In this document: positions 1 to 11,472 of the stretch, piece after piece
Layout: each line of letters begins with the position of its first letter
Numbering within the stretch: the first letter of the stretch is position 1
NCBI RefSeq assembly: GCF_020184175.1
Contig: NC_065533.1
Location: forward strand, 51,312,351 to 51,376,350
Direction: 5' to 3'
Length of the DNA stretch: 64,000 bases
Source: Aphis gossypii
Taxonomy: Eukaryota > Arthropoda > Insecta > Hemiptera > Aphididae
Program-made: the position numbers and the translations under genes
Notes under the pieces: model-generated
Seen by the model: only the letters and a program-made list of their open reading frames with translations
What the model was told of the DNA's origin: nothing
The model's database searches: none

Positions 1-973
1 CTAATGAACTATATCTATCAATTAGGATAACATACTTTATAAACATAATCCCTATTGGTTGATCAACATTTATAACCGAATAACTCTATCGTCTGTCCCA
101 ACGATATTCAATCTCGACCCTATGTTAGTAATTTCAGTTGTTTTTTTTTTTTAATTTTAATTACATTTTTTAAAAAAACTGCATAATATACATAATATTA
201 TATATTAAGTTATATTATAAGTTTAGATCATTATAATATTATCATAAAATAGTAGAATATAATTGGTGTAATTTTGATTTCGATTTCTGGAGAAAAAAAC
301 TATTTATTGATGGTTAGAATTTACGGTCTAGAAAAAAGAAACATAAAATTAAAGATAATTAATTTTTTTTATCGATTTTTTTATTTAAAAATAAACTTTT
401 TTAGTGGTAAATTATACAACACGCTTTCACAATTTTAATAATCGTGTAATTATACACAATATATACAATTGCAATAATTATCCAAAATAATACATTAAAA
501 ATTATTATACATTATTATTGATTATAAACGATATTATTACAGATACCAACTTCATAATATTTAGATTTTAATTCTAAATTTACATTGGAGTTATAATTTT
601 GCCTAATTCAATACGCCGTTAAAGTTCATTGAATTTGATTCATTTGAATATATTATAATTTATAACTAATAAAACCTAAAACTTTATATAATTAAATAAC
701 TTGTTTTGCTGATGTGTTACCTACTAGTTTTATAATGTTTGTACGACTCTATTTTAAAATTTAATGAATTATATTAAATATATGTATTTATGTCGAGATA
801 ATTGTTTAGAGAGATTTGTTTAAAAATAATATTTAAATCACTTTCAAGCGTTAAAATAATATTATATTTAACACACTATAATTTATAATGTAAGTATTAC
901 ATTTTAATTAAGTTATCTAGAATTTTTTTTTTTTAACATTTATCAGAAAATATACAATTTGTAATAACAGTTA
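1..973. other. AT-rich noncoding DNA
   Basis: This stretch is dominated by A/T runs and short ATT/TTA repeats. I see no open frame with protein-like composition, no tRNA and no transposon termini. It is probably intergenic or intronic. Confidence 0.6.
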
Positions 974-1157
974 GAGTAAGCCAGTGACGGACCTAGGATT
1001 TTATTTGGGGGAGGGAAGGTAATATTTTTTTACATTAGCACTTATTTTTATAAAAATATTTATATCAATATAATGGTATTTTAAAATATATTATTATATA
1101 GCCATGGGGGACCCAGGCTCCTCTGGTCTCCTCCTTAATTCCATCACTGGAGTAAGC
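974..1157. mobile_element. hAT-type MITE with 8-bp target duplication
   Basis: The element proper is 982-1149 (168 bp). It begins CAGTGACGGA and ends TCCATCACTG, a 10-bp terminal inverted repeat with one mismatch. The 8 bases on each side are identical: GAGTAAGC at 974-981 and again at 1150-1157. An 8-bp duplication with CAG...CTG ends is characteristic of hAT transposition. The interior is short, AT-rich and has no transposase, so it would be a non-autonomous copy moved by an element elsewhere. The perfect duplication argues for a fairly recent insertion. The superfamily call is inferred from ends and duplication length. Confidence 0.8.
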
Positions 1158-4100
1158 GTATAAGTGAAGAAAAAAAGAATAATATACAGAACATGAAAGA
1201 TTGAGAAGAGTAGTCATCCAGCTGTAACACTGAGACTTTCAGAAAAACTAATAACAATTATTAGAAGTAAATAATAATAATTTAATTATCTACAAAAAAT
1301 ACTTAATTTAGGGTTCTATCAATAATTAGCCTTTCTTGATGTATATATAAATGTATTTATTTTGTAATTATCTGCCATCAAATTTACACGGTGTTAAAGG
1401 AATTGTCAATATTGTCAATATTAATTTAAACAATACTTTGACATTAATGATGACAGGCTCATCATACATTTATTATGTATACAATATAGATTAAACAATT
1501 TCATTAATCATTTGAAAAAATATAATTATTTTTAAGTACTCAATAGTAAAGGCTTTCAATAAATAAACCTGTGAATTATTATTTCTTATGTACATATTAA
1601 TCATATTATTTAATTTGTATATTGTATATTGAATTTTCGATCATAAATAGTTTCCAATATAATTTTATAAATCGTCTAACTACTTATAATTCCCATAAAA
1701 ATATACTCATATTAAATAATACAAAACATTCTAAAACATGCCAACAGTGATTGTTAAGTATATAAATTATTTTAGATTCTGATTTAAAAGCAATTATTAA
1801 TTTTTGGAAAAAAATAAGAAATAAGAATATTTTCGGTTTAAATTCAAAAAAGTAATATTGTAGTTACTAGTTACAAAACTACCTTATACTAAGTAATTAA
1901 TTTTAAATAACAAATGGAGAAAAAACTTTTTTCATTTATACATTTTGTTTTGACAATGCATTTCTTCATAGCTGGTACAATTGTTCCGATTGGCACGCAT
2001 GTGGTACCACATGTAAATTATTATTATTTTTTATTCCATTCCAATGAAAGACGTTTCTTATAATGTTATTGGATTTAAAAATTAATAATGATATATATTT
2101 TATAACGCAAAATACTAAAATTTGATTATTTGATTAAAAGTTTAAGACTCGAATAATTGTTCTATACTATATATATTTATTTTTTTTTTTTGCATTCAAT
2201 GCAAATATACCGATAACACCGTGAACAACAATAATTATTATGTCAAAATTCAAAATGTAATTAAAAATACTCATAAAACAAAAATTCAAACTTTTATCTT
2301 CAATCCTGTAAAAGTAGAATTATATATTATATATGTGTACATGATACATGTGTGTATTTCAGAAATTGATGTAGGTCGTAACTGAAAACTACAAATGGCA
2401 GTATAGAGTATATTTTATACGCGCGAGTATGCCTGTGTAGTCGTATATGGTCGTAAATTTTATAATAAATATTTTTGATGTATACAGTAATCGGTTTTGA
2501 TTGAGGTACTAGACGTTTATCAGTGTACAATTTATAATAAACTTTCCATATATATACATATATATAGAGAAATAAATCCAAAATATACAATTATATTTAA
2601 AATATGGCATATGCATTTTATTTATTATACAATAAAGTATTCTTAGTAGTTATAAATATAATATAATATATTTTATATAGGTATTATGTACAGCACCTTG
2701 TTATTAGGTATCTATGTTGCCATGTTAGTGAATAAACGTACCTACCATTAATATATTTTAAATTATGGTTTAAATCGCTTAAATACGGCTAATAACAATC
2801 GTAAAATATACTCTTATAATTACAGACTGTTTAAGATATATTATGTACATTGGGCGTCTACCACAGTAATACACTGTATATACCAATTTGAAATAGTATT
2901 AAGGAATAAGGCGATTTGTTGATTTATATCCATTTGAAATTTGTATATACTACATTACTACTTACTAAATAGTAATTAATTCAATTAAATTTACTTATTT
3001 ATTAATAATTAATAAAAGTTGTATTCTTCTACTATGGACTACTTTAAAACTATTAAAAATACTTAACATTTTTAAAACATTAGTCGCTTATAATGTTTAA
3101 AATAATTAAACAAATTAAAACAAATTGTATAGATAAGGTAGTACTAGAAATACGTTAATAACATAGGGTTTGAACATTTCAATTCAGTGAAAAATCAAAT
3201 ATTATTTTGTAACTTTTATAGGTACTTTATTTTTTTTAACAGCCCAAAATCTCAATAATAATGCACTATATTGACAACAAATTGTCTAATTTAATTCACT
3301 TTTTCTTGAATAATATAGTGATTAAAATTTTGCTAACTATGTAACCCGAAATGAATGTAATGGCCTAATTGTTAGGTTACCTACAGTTTTATCTTCATTT
3401 TATTTTTAATTGATTTATATATTATTATCATATATTTTAACATATTTTTTTAAAATATATTTTCTATATAATATTATGTATTTTACATAAGTAAATGTCA
3501 AAATCGCCAAATATATATATATAATATATAGATTAATAACTTACTAAACATATTATTCATACAGAAACTTTGATTACCTATAATTAATATTTATATTGTA
3601 TGCGTATAACGTAAATACATTTTATGTAGGTGGTGGAGGGTGTGTTATGGTAATGGTAATGCATAGTTTAATATAAATTGTATGGTAGAAAAAATATATT
3701 TTAGTCTCTGCCTTACATAGAACTTATATCTATGAATTTTATTGTTTTCCTACCTTTCGCTGTCAGTTGCAGTTTTGGTGGTACCTATACGATAATTATA
3801 ACAACAATAACAATTTAATGTATGTACGTATTCCTTCATACTTGCAGATAGAAATGAACAACGATAAATAGTATGATCGATACGATCTGCACGAAAAAGC
3901 TATGGGAAGTTTTATTTTATCTTACGGTATGCTAATATTGGATGTCCGACAGAACATATTGACGTCAACCCGATTTCGTTGTCGGAGAAATCTGCGTTTG
4001 ATGTTTCTGCAGCGCCGAATAGGAGATAAACCGCCACACCTTCGCCAATAAATCTTAACAAAATAATTACAATGATCTCTATTTTGCGCTAGTGTAGATC

Positions 4101-4584
4101 GTATCATCACATACGTACAATTATTGTACTACAATATTATATCATACCTGTCATACTAGTACTGCAGTTATTTAGTAAAATCATTTTCATTTGATATGAA
4201 ATGGAAAAAAATATTTCATTGCATTTCATGAAATACGAAATCATGAAGTCACATTTGAAACGAATTGGTACAATTTACATAGTTAAAATAAATTATATAG
4301 TGTGTAAGAAATAAACATTTTGAATTGTGTAAAATAGACAAGTGTAACAATAATCGGCATCGACAAGTACGAACTATGAATAGTACAATACAATACGTTA
4401 GAAATAAATTGAAAACACCAGTTCATAGTTGAATTAATCATTTTGGGTACATTGGTGTAGTCAGGACTCAGGATGTATTGTGCATTGAATAGTGAATACA
4501 TGATGATATGGAACTGTATATAATATATATATATATACCTTACATCTATACATATTTAATACATGTTTTATATTCAGTATAATA
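1158..4584. other. AT-rich noncoding DNA
   Basis: No gene is recognised. A perfect 16-bp palindrome CATGTGGTACCACATG lies at 1998-2013. The stretch 3720-4110 is less AT-rich and has an initiator-like TCAGTTGCAGT at 3763-3773 and about 50 open codons on the plus strand ending near 4034. Neither could be tied to a gene. TA-dinucleotide tracts occur near 3515 and 4520. Confidence 0.5.
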
Positions 4585-4638
4585 TACAGGGTAATTTACC
4601 CAGCATACTCACCCTTTTTTTTTTAGTAATGCAGTAAG

Positions 4639-4643
4639 ACATT
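4639..4643. repeat. BEL target site duplication, left copy
   Basis: ACATT directly precedes the TG of the 5' LTR and is repeated directly after the CA of the 3' LTR (12283-12287). Five bases is the usual duplication for BEL/Pao integrases. Confidence 0.9.
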
Positions 4644-5442
4644 TGTTCGAACCTGGCCAATGTTCGCGCGCTTGTCGCAGAATTTCGCCTAAAAACAAGT
4701 GTTATAACCTATATATACCTACCCGACAGACAACAGCTGTCGCACCCTCTGCCCCCCGCGCCGTGCGTTTTTATCGCACTCGTCGCCATTGTCGGCGCGA
4801 ACCGGCTTTTTTCTTTGCGGTCAACTGGCACTTGCCTTTGCACCTCGCATCTGTCGAGTTCGCGACGTGACTGTGGTCACCACAAGTGCGCCTTAACCGT
4901 GTGTTGTGTGCGAGTCGGAACCCGGTAGATACTTCTTATACGGTAACTCCCGTTCGTGGGGTATCCGACCGCCACATATCTTCTGCTGCCGTTGCTGAGG
5001 TCCAGAACTCAGAAGCCACACGGGTCATACAGTTTTTGGCGCCACGGACGTGTCAGTTTTGCCGGTCCTAGCCATCTTGGAGGAAAGTCACGTGGTGTCC
5101 GTCGGTCCGGTATTATTTTTATATTATTGTAAAATCATATACTCATCTACTTTGATTCTATAAGTTGTCCAAAATCTTTACGGTAGCTGAGTTATTCGGT
5201 ATCGTTGTTATTATATTGTATTGTTTTTAATTATACCATTTTGTTATATTGTTATACTACTGTGGGGACGCCCGCATCATAATTATTATTGATATTTTGC
5301 TGTATTATATATATATTAATTCGTAGAAGTTTGCTTGATATAATTATATAGTTATAAGTTGGTTACCCGTTCCTGTCTACTACACTTACGCAAGTTGCGG
5401 CAGAAAACTGCATATATCGTAAGTTCTGTCGCAGCGAAAACA
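4644..5442 (+). repeat. 5' long terminal repeat
   Basis: It begins TGTTCGAACC and ends CGAAAACA and matches 11484-12282 base for base at a constant offset of 6,840. It should hold the promoter, transcription start and polyadenylation site of the element. A TATATATA tract lies near 4710. The first 480 bp are GC-richer than the rest. Short open frames within the LTR appear in both copies and are not taken as genes. Confidence 0.97.
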
Positions 5443-5444
5443 TT

Positions 5445-5456
5445 TGGTAGCAGAGC
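5445..5456 (+). promoter_or_regulatory. Primer-binding site (initiator tRNA-Met type)
   Basis: TGGTAGCAGAGC starts two bases after the 5' LTR. It is complementary to the 3' end of insect initiator tRNA-Met (acceptor stem plus CCA) as I recall that sequence. Minus-strand DNA synthesis would start here. The tRNA identity rests on recalled tRNA sequence and should be checked. Confidence 0.8.
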
Positions 5457-5731
5457 GTGGTTTTTGGGACCCGGGGAGGTTCAGTGAGCGTAGGTTGTAG
5501 ACGTTTATTTAATTAGGTATTTATTTGGGTGCTAACTTAGATTAACTTTTTTATATAACAGGTCAATTAAATATTGTTCACTATCTTGAATTTAATTTGT
5601 TACACGGTCACGTATTTTATGCGCGTTTGATTATCTGGTCTATTATTGTCCGACAGTAAAGTTGCTCGTGTATTATTTTATTATCATTATTTTCACGTAT
5701 GATCGTAGCTAATCGTAGGTAAATCGTCATC
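5457..5731 (+). other. BEL 5' leader
   Basis: These 275 bases between the primer site and the gag start codon are noncoding. They would be expected to carry the packaging signal of the element RNA. No specific motif is recognised. Confidence 0.6.
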
Positions 5732-8700
5732 ATGACTGATACAAAAGACCTTGAACGATTAACCCGTGGTAAGGCCCGTGCGGAAATATTACGTTCAAAT
5801 GCGATAGCTAGTATAAGATCGGTTCACGGGTTAGCGTTGCGCGTTTCGAGTGAACCTAACGTGGCTCCTCAATTTTTAATTGCCGTGACCGATTTAGACA
5901 TGTTATGGTCTCAGTTTAAGTTGGAGGACGAGTCGGTTTTAGATTTTTTGATAAAACTCGACAAGACGAGCGAGTACTCGTCAGGTATGCCTGCTGAAGT
6001 CCGGGCACTTATTTCCGAATCAAAAGCGATCGCTGATAGTCTTATCCCAAAAGGCGCGGATGCCCTCGATATGTCGTACATTAATTCAAATTTTACATCT
6101 GGTAATGTTCCAAAACCACCAGCCCCACCTACCGGCGTCAATAATTCGACTTCTCGTCTGCCGGAGATACCGTTGCCGAAATTCGATGGTGATTTCAGGT
6201 ACTGGCCCACCTTCCGCGATAGATTTAAGGCGTTGGTGGACAGTAGGTCCAACCTAACACCTATAGATAAAATGTATTATCTAATCGGCTGCCTACGCGG
6301 GTCAGCCGCGGAAGCAGTGCGTAGCATACCGGTCGCGTCTGATAGCTACGAGTTAGCATGGACAACGCTGTCAAATAGGTTTAATCGCCCGCGAATGGTT
6401 GCGACGTCTTTAGTCGATAAATTGTTAAACATCCCGTCGACCACTCAAGAGTCACTACAAGAGTTAACCAATTTTATGTGCGAGGTCAGCGAGTCCGTGT
6501 CGCTATTAAATGCGCTTAACATTCCGGACTTCGGCTCATTTTTATTATTCGCGCTAGCATTCCGCCGCTTGCCAATATCCACCCGTAAATTGTTCGAATC
6601 GACCGTGACGTCCGACTATCCGTCAATGAGTGAGCTGTTGACTTTTGTTGGGACGCGTGTGTCTATACTAGAGCTTGTCGGCGAATCGTCGAGTAAAACC
6701 AACAAAAGCACCGCATCATTAAAACCATTTCACGGCGATCAACCGCGCAAGGGGGGAGATCGGTATAAAGGGCAACAGCTGTCTCACGCTGCATCATTAG
6801 TTACGGCCGCGCCGAATAAAACCTGTCCATGTTGCTCGGAGTCTCATTCACTAGATTCGTGTCCCCGTTTTAAGTCCTGGTCAGTGGATGAGCGTACCCG
6901 TTGGACTAAGGAGAAAAAACTATGTTTTATGTGCTTTAGTGCCGGTCATTGGTCTAATCAATGTAAATCTAAGACCCGGTGTCACCACTGTAATCGCAGG
7001 CATCACTACCTGGTTCATATTCAGCCGTCCGAACAACACAATAGGGACGAAGCTCCGCGGTCCGATACGTCGTTATGCACGTCTGCCGCGTTACACCAGT
7101 CGAGCGCCAGTTCCGTTGTGTTGGGTACCGCTTTGGTACATGTACGCGATCGCGCGGGGGAGTGCCAAACGATGCGCGCGTTAATCGATTCGGCGTCGCA
7201 AATTAGTGCAATCACATCGTCATGTGTTGAACGGTTAGGACTTAAATGTGCACGTTGGACGTCGCCGATAACCGGTTTGGGCGGCGTTCCTGTTGTTAAC
7301 GTCCAAGGCCGCGTCGAGTTTTCAGTTCAACCTCGGTTTGCGATCGAACCAATATTAGCCGTACATGCATGGGTTTTACCGTCGATCACGGCCGACCTGC
7401 CGCGAAATACTTTGCCATCTACTATAAAAGATAGGTTTTCAAATTTGGCATTAGCCGATCCTACATTTAATATCGCCGCCCCTATTGATATATTGTTGGG
7501 GGGTGATGTGTACCCGTCCGTAATGAACGGTAGAAAAATAATCGTCGATACTAGTCTACCCGCCGCGTTTAGCTCAATTTTCGGTTGGGTAGTGATCGGC
7601 CCGGTGTCCGATGTTGAAATAGGCCCCGTCCATTCACTGCCCGTATCTCTTACGGCATCCATCGAAGGTTTGATGGAAAAATTTTGGCATGTAGAGGAGC
7701 CTATCGCTGCGCCCGACAGTTTTACTGACGAGGGTCGATGCGAATCTATTTTTCGCGACCAATTCACACGCTTACCGACAGGTCGGTTTTCAGTACCGCT
7801 ACCGTTCCGTGTACCTGTATCCGACACCGCTTTCGCTGGCTCGCGGGACACCGCCGTACGACGTTTCGAGTCTTTAGAGCGCAAGTTATCGAGAGACCGA
7901 AAACTCCGAGAACTGTACATTAACTTTATGCGCGATTATATATCATTAGGGCACATGTCAATCGCCACGTCGCCGGGAACGTATTATATCCCGCACCACG
8001 CCGTGTATCGGCCTGAAGTTGATAGTAATAAAATACGTGTAGTGTTCGATGCATCAGCGGGTAATCATCGCGGGCAGTCGTTAAATAGTTGCTTATCACC
8101 CGGTCCAAAATTGCAACAAGATATTGTCGACATTATTACGCGTTTCCGGTTGTACCGTCATGCCTTTACGGCTGATATTGAAAAAATGTATAGACAAATA
8201 TCTGTGTTACCGACCTACCGAAAATATCAACACATAGTGTGGCGCGAGTCGCCCCATGATAAATTGTGTGATTACGAACTACATACTGTAACATACGGCG
8301 TAAATTGCGCGCCGTTCCTCGCGCTGCGCGTGTTAAAAGCAATAGCGGCCGAAGATTGCGATAACTTTGTGTCGGTACGCGCGGCATTAGAGCGTCAAAC
8401 GTACGTCGATGATATTTGTGTCGGGGCGGATACAGAACAGGAGGCTGTCGAACTCCAATCAAATTTAATCTCCGTTTTAAAAATGTCCGGTATGGAATTA
8501 AAAAAGTGGTCGTCCAATACGCCGTCAATTCTAAATTTAATTCCAACCGATAGTCGCGCGTCGGGACCACTTCCGTTCGACACAGGCGATGGGTATATCA
8601 CGAAAATGCTAGGGATCGAGTGGCATCCCGATCGTGATGAATTTTGTTGTGCTCTCCGTCTTGACCAAACGCCGGTGTTCACAAAAAGAGGCCTGTTGTC

Positions 8701-10504
8701 ACTAGTCGCGCGTATATTTGACCCTTTAGGGTTTTTCGCGCCCTCAATTTTTCGTGCGAAGTCCATAATGCAACGGACATGGTGTAGTGGGTTAACGTGG
8801 GATGCGCCACTACCTGATGATATCCACGCGGAATGGGCCGCTTTCGTCGCTGACTTAGCATCGTTACTTACTATCCGAGTACCGCGGTACGTAAATACGC
8901 AACAAGGATCACCATGCTTATTATTAGGGTTCTGCGACGCGTCGCAGCTCGGGTACGCGGCCGTAGCGTACGTGCGTGTCATTGATGCTCCGCCCGATAA
9001 ATGTATTTTTCTTCTTGGAGCAAAGACCAAATTAGCACCAGTGAAAACGTTAACTGTGCCGCGTTTAGAGCTGAATGCAGCCGTGCTGCTGGCCCGTTGG
9101 TTAGGTCGGTTACGTCATATTCTCGCGCCACAATTAAATATAATCAATACTCACGCTTGGTCCGATTCGACCATAGTGTTATCGTGGGTAACGGTTCCCC
9201 ACGATTCATTCAAAACTTATGTTTCCAACCGGGTACACCAAATTCACAATCTACTACCTGATTGTCAATGGCATCAGATTGAGTCCGCTAATAACCCCGC
9301 CGATTGCGCGTCGCGGGGCCTTATGCCGTCGGAACTAGTACATTTTTCACTTTATTGGCATGGACCGCCCGTTATTTATTCTGATACGTCAAGTTGGGAA
9401 CCCAGTCCTACGCCGACAAATATATGTGAGTTACCCGAAGCTCGACCAGTTGTTTGCGCCGGCCGGGCCGATGATGTGCCCGTCGAGTGGTTCGCATCTT
9501 TTTCGTCATTTGATCGATTAATCCGAGTGACAGCGCGCGTTCTCCGTTTTATTAGTCACTTTCGCGTATTTCGTAAACGTAATTCATGTTTGTTTCCACC
9601 CGATAATCTATCCGAGTCGGACGACGGTCGTGTTCTACACTTATCCGTGTACCTATCAAAATTGGAACTTGACAACGCGACTCGTATTATCATTTTAGAA
9701 TCGCAACGTGTTCATTTTGCCGTACTGCGCCGTGAACTGTCCCATGCCGCGCGCGTGTCACTAAAGTCATTGGCCAAACTGTCACCATTTATTGATACCG
9801 ACACAGTAATACGCGTAGGTGGTCGCCTTAAGCACTCCTTGTTAAATTACAACTGTAAACACCCGGTGCTGTTAGCCAAAAATTCACACCTCGCTAGGTT
9901 AATAGGTGAGCGATGGCATCGATTAACATGCCATTCGGGACCACGCGTAATGGCGGCTCTTATATTACGACAATATTGGATAGTGTCGATCAAGTCGGTG
10001 CTGCATAAAGTATTATCTCGTTGTAATGTGTGTGTGCGATTAAACGCCAGACCAGTCCAACCGTTTATGGCAGACTTGCCCGCCTCGCGCGTGCAACAGT
10101 GTAGACCATTCGCTCGTGTCGGCGTTGATTTCGCCGGACCGTTACAAATGCGCGAGCTTGGACTCCGAAAGTCCCGCACTGTTAAAATTTATGTATCGGT
10201 CTTCGTCTGCTTTACAGTAAAAGCTGTTCACTTAGAAGTGGTATCCGACCTGTCTACAAACGCGTTTCTGGCCGCGTTCGACCGTTTTGTTGCTCGACGG
10301 GGATTACCCACCGATGTGTTTACTGACTGTGGAACGAATTTTATCGGGGCCAATAAACAATTACATGCGCTCGTTAATAGTACGGACGGTCAAGTAGCCA
10401 TCGCTAATGCACGCACTGCTTGCGAGTGGCACTTAATCCGCCAAGCGCCCCGCACTTTGGGGGCTTGTGGGAGGCAGCGGTACGTTCAACAAAAAGGTTG
10501 TTGA
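5732..10504 (+). CDS. BEL/Pao Gag-Pro-Pol polyprotein, truncated by frameshift
   Basis: The 1,590-codon frame starts at the ATG that follows the leader. In order it shows a Gag region with a DUF1759-like segment (about residues 145-290) and a CCHC zinc knuckle at Cys398, Cys401, His406 and Cys411. An aspartic protease follows with Asp486 in an IDSAS motif. Reverse transcriptase has Asp815 and YVDD at 891-894, and RNase H starts at Asp1069. Integrase has an HHCC zinc site (His1396, His1401, Cys1431, Cys1434) and catalytic Asp1466 and Asp1532. From about residue 1568 the sequence stops resembling the family and ends at a stop. The proper continuation, including the catalytic Glu, is in another frame from about 10435. 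The product would act in cytoplasmic particles and then in the nucleus. As read, it should lack integration activity. No internal stop was seen before the break. Confidence 0.95.
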   Translation: MTDTKDLERLTRGKARAEILRSNAIASIRSVHGLALRVSSEPNVAPQFLIAVTDLDMLWSQFKLEDESVLDFLIKLDKTSEYSSGMPAEVRALISESKAIADSLIPKGADALDMSYINSNFTSGNVPKPPAPPTGVNNSTSRLPEIPLPKFDGDFRYWPTFRDRFKALVDSRSNLTPIDKMYYLIGCLRGSAAEAVRSIPVASDSYELAWTTLSNRFNRPRMVATSLVDKLLNIPSTTQESLQELTNFMCEVSESVSLLNALNIPDFGSFLLFALAFRRLPISTRKLFESTVTSDYPSMSELLTFVGTRVSILELVGESSSKTNKSTASLKPFHGDQPRKGGDRYKGQQLSHAASLVTAAPNKTCPCCSESHSLDSCPRFKSWSVDERTRWTKEKKLCFMCFSAGHWSNQCKSKTRCHHCNRRHHYLVHIQPSEQHNRDEAPRSDTSLCTSAALHQSSASSVVLGTALVHVRDRAGECQTMRALIDSASQISAITSSCVERLGLKCARWTSPITGLGGVPVVNVQGRVEFSVQPRFAIEPILAVHAWVLPSITADLPRNTLPSTIKDRFSNLALADPTFNIAAPIDILLGGDVYPSVMNGRKIIVDTSLPAAFSSIFGWVVIGPVSDVEIGPVHSLPVSLTASIEGLMEKFWHVEEPIAAPDSFTDEGRCESIFRDQFTRLPTGRFSVPLPFRVPVSDTAFAGSRDTAVRRFESLERKLSRDRKLRELYINFMRDYISLGHMSIATSPGTYYIPHHAVYRPEVDSNKIRVVFDASAGNHRGQSLNSCLSPGPKLQQDIVDIITRFRLYRHAFTADIEKMYRQISVLPTYRKYQHIVWRESPHDKLCDYELHTVTYGVNCAPFLALRVLKAIAAEDCDNFVSVRAALERQTYVDDICVGADTEQEAVELQSNLISVLKMSGMELKKWSSNTPSILNLIPTDSRASGPLPFDTGDGYITKMLGIEWHPDRDEFCCALRLDQTPVFTKRGLLSLVARIFDPLGFFAPSIFRAKSIMQRTWCSGLTWDAPLPDDIHAEWAAFVADLASLLTIRVPRYVNTQQGSPCLLLGFCDASQLGYAAVAYVRVIDAPPDKCIFLLGAKTKLAPVKTLTVPRLELNAAVLLARWLGRLRHILAPQLNIINTHAWSDSTIVLSWVTVPHDSFKTYVSNRVHQIHNLLPDCQWHQIESANNPADCASRGLMPSELVHFSLYWHGPPVIYSDTSSWEPSPTPTNICELPEARPVVCAGRADDVPVEWFASFSSFDRLIRVTARVLRFISHFRVFRKRNSCLFPPDNLSESDDGRVLHLSVYLSKLELDNATRIIILESQRVHFAVLRRELSHAARVSLKSLAKLSPFIDTDTVIRVGGRLKHSLLNYNCKHPVLLAKNSHLARLIGERWHRLTCHSGPRVMAALILRQYWIVSIKSVLHKVLSRCNVCVRLNARPVQPFMADLPASRVQQCRPFARVGVDFAGPLQMRELGLRKSRTVKIYVSVFVCFTVKAVHLEVVSDLSTNAFLAAFDRFVARRGLPTDVFTDCGTNFIGANKQLHALVNSTDGQVAIANARTACEWHLIRQAPRTLGACGRQRYVQQKGC

Positions 10505-11010
10505 CCCGTGTCATCGGCGTTCACTCATTTACGTACGAAGAGTTTACCACAGTGCTGACTCGTATAGAGGCTGTGTTGAACTCTCGGCCATTAACTCCCG
10601 CGTCTACCGACCCTCAAGACCTAGAGTGTTTAACCCCGGGTCATTTTCTGATCGGTCAGCCATTACTAGCTGTACCGCCGCGGTCGACTCCCGATGCGAA
10701 ACGTAATGTCCGGGATAGGTGGAAATTGCTCGACCAATGTCACCAGGCCTTTTGGCGACGATGGTCGACTGAATATTTGACCACGCTCCAGGAACGCCCT
10801 AAGTGGACCCACAATGTCCCTAATATTAATGTTAACGATATGGTGGTTATCATAGACAATAACAGTGCTCCACTAAGGTGGCGACTAGGTCGTGTTATGG
10901 AGGTGTCTCCGGGAGATGACGGTACGGTACGTGTCGCAAAGGTGCTGACCAGTACCGGGTTAATTACGCGACCGGTGGTAAAACTAGTTCTTCTTCCCGT
11001 CGACGGGTAA
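10435..11010 (+). CDS. BEL/Pao integrase C-terminus, displaced frame
   Basis: This frame continues the polyprotein after the break. It opens with the conserved NPPSAPHFGG segment and carries the third catalytic residue, Glu, encoded at 10471-10473. The last 100 or so residues resemble the DUF5641 domain that closes BEL/Pao polyproteins, and it stops at 11008-11010. It has no start codon of its own suited to translation, so it is best read as the tail of the upstream gene. The join point lies in the short T/A stretch at 10432-10436, where one base appears to have been lost. A programmed frameshift is possible in principle, but I see no classical slippery heptamer there. Confidence 0.9.
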   Translation, partial: NPPSAPHFGGLWEAAVRSTKRLLTRVIGVHSFTYEEFTTVLTRIEAVLNSRPLTPASTDPQDLECLTPGHFLIGQPLLAVPPRSTPDAKRNVRDRWKLLDQCHQAFWRRWSTEYLTTLQERPKWTHNVPNINVNDMVVIIDNNSAPLRWRLGRVMEVSPGDDGTVRVAKVLTSTGLITRPVVKLVLLPVDG

Positions 11011-11472
11011 TCACGAATTGATGGTGGTCGCCGCAGTCGCCATTACTTATTATTATTATTATTTTTTTTTTTTTATTATTATTTTTATTGTTTTGTCTAT
11101 TCCTACGGTGCTCACTGAATCACCTGGGGGGACCATATTACTTGGGGACCATCCTTTTATTATATTTATTCTATTATTCTAATTTATTTATTAATTTATT
11201 ACTTGTGCCTGTATGTAATTTAATGTGTATTATTTATGTAAGCGGCACTATTGTTATAGGTGTCTGGAATTATGTCTGAGGTTATTTATTTATGTATTTT
11301 ATTTGTAATGTTGTTAGTATGATGAGTATTTGAGTTTAAATTAGTAAAAAAAAAAAATGTGTATAATTATCGGATCAGCAGATAGACGTTACTCAATCCG
11401 TGCTCTTCTACCGTGTATTCAAGGTCCACTGCTACCATCGCCGAAGTCCAGCAATGTGAGGCAAAGCCTCCC
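11011..11472 (+). other. BEL 3' noncoding region
   Basis: This lies between the pol stop and the polypurine tract. It has an ATT-repeat and T-run near 11050-11090, then unremarkable AT-rich DNA. No envelope-like or accessory frame is convincing. The open frame that starts at 11357 runs into the LTR and is not supported. Confidence 0.7.

Noticed and set aside
2327..2590. Minus-strand 87-codon Tyr/Ile-rich frame
   Set aside because: Typical of random AT-rich sequence, with no domain or conserved pattern.
4643..5071. Two short plus-strand open frames in the 5' LTR, repeated in the 3' LTR (11357-11911)
   Set aside because: They lie in LTR sequence, recur only because the LTR is duplicated, and show no domain.
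5911..10179. Several minus-strand and out-of-frame open frames within gag-pol
   Set aside because: They are shadows of the long polyprotein frame. The plus-strand product has all the expected domains and motifs.
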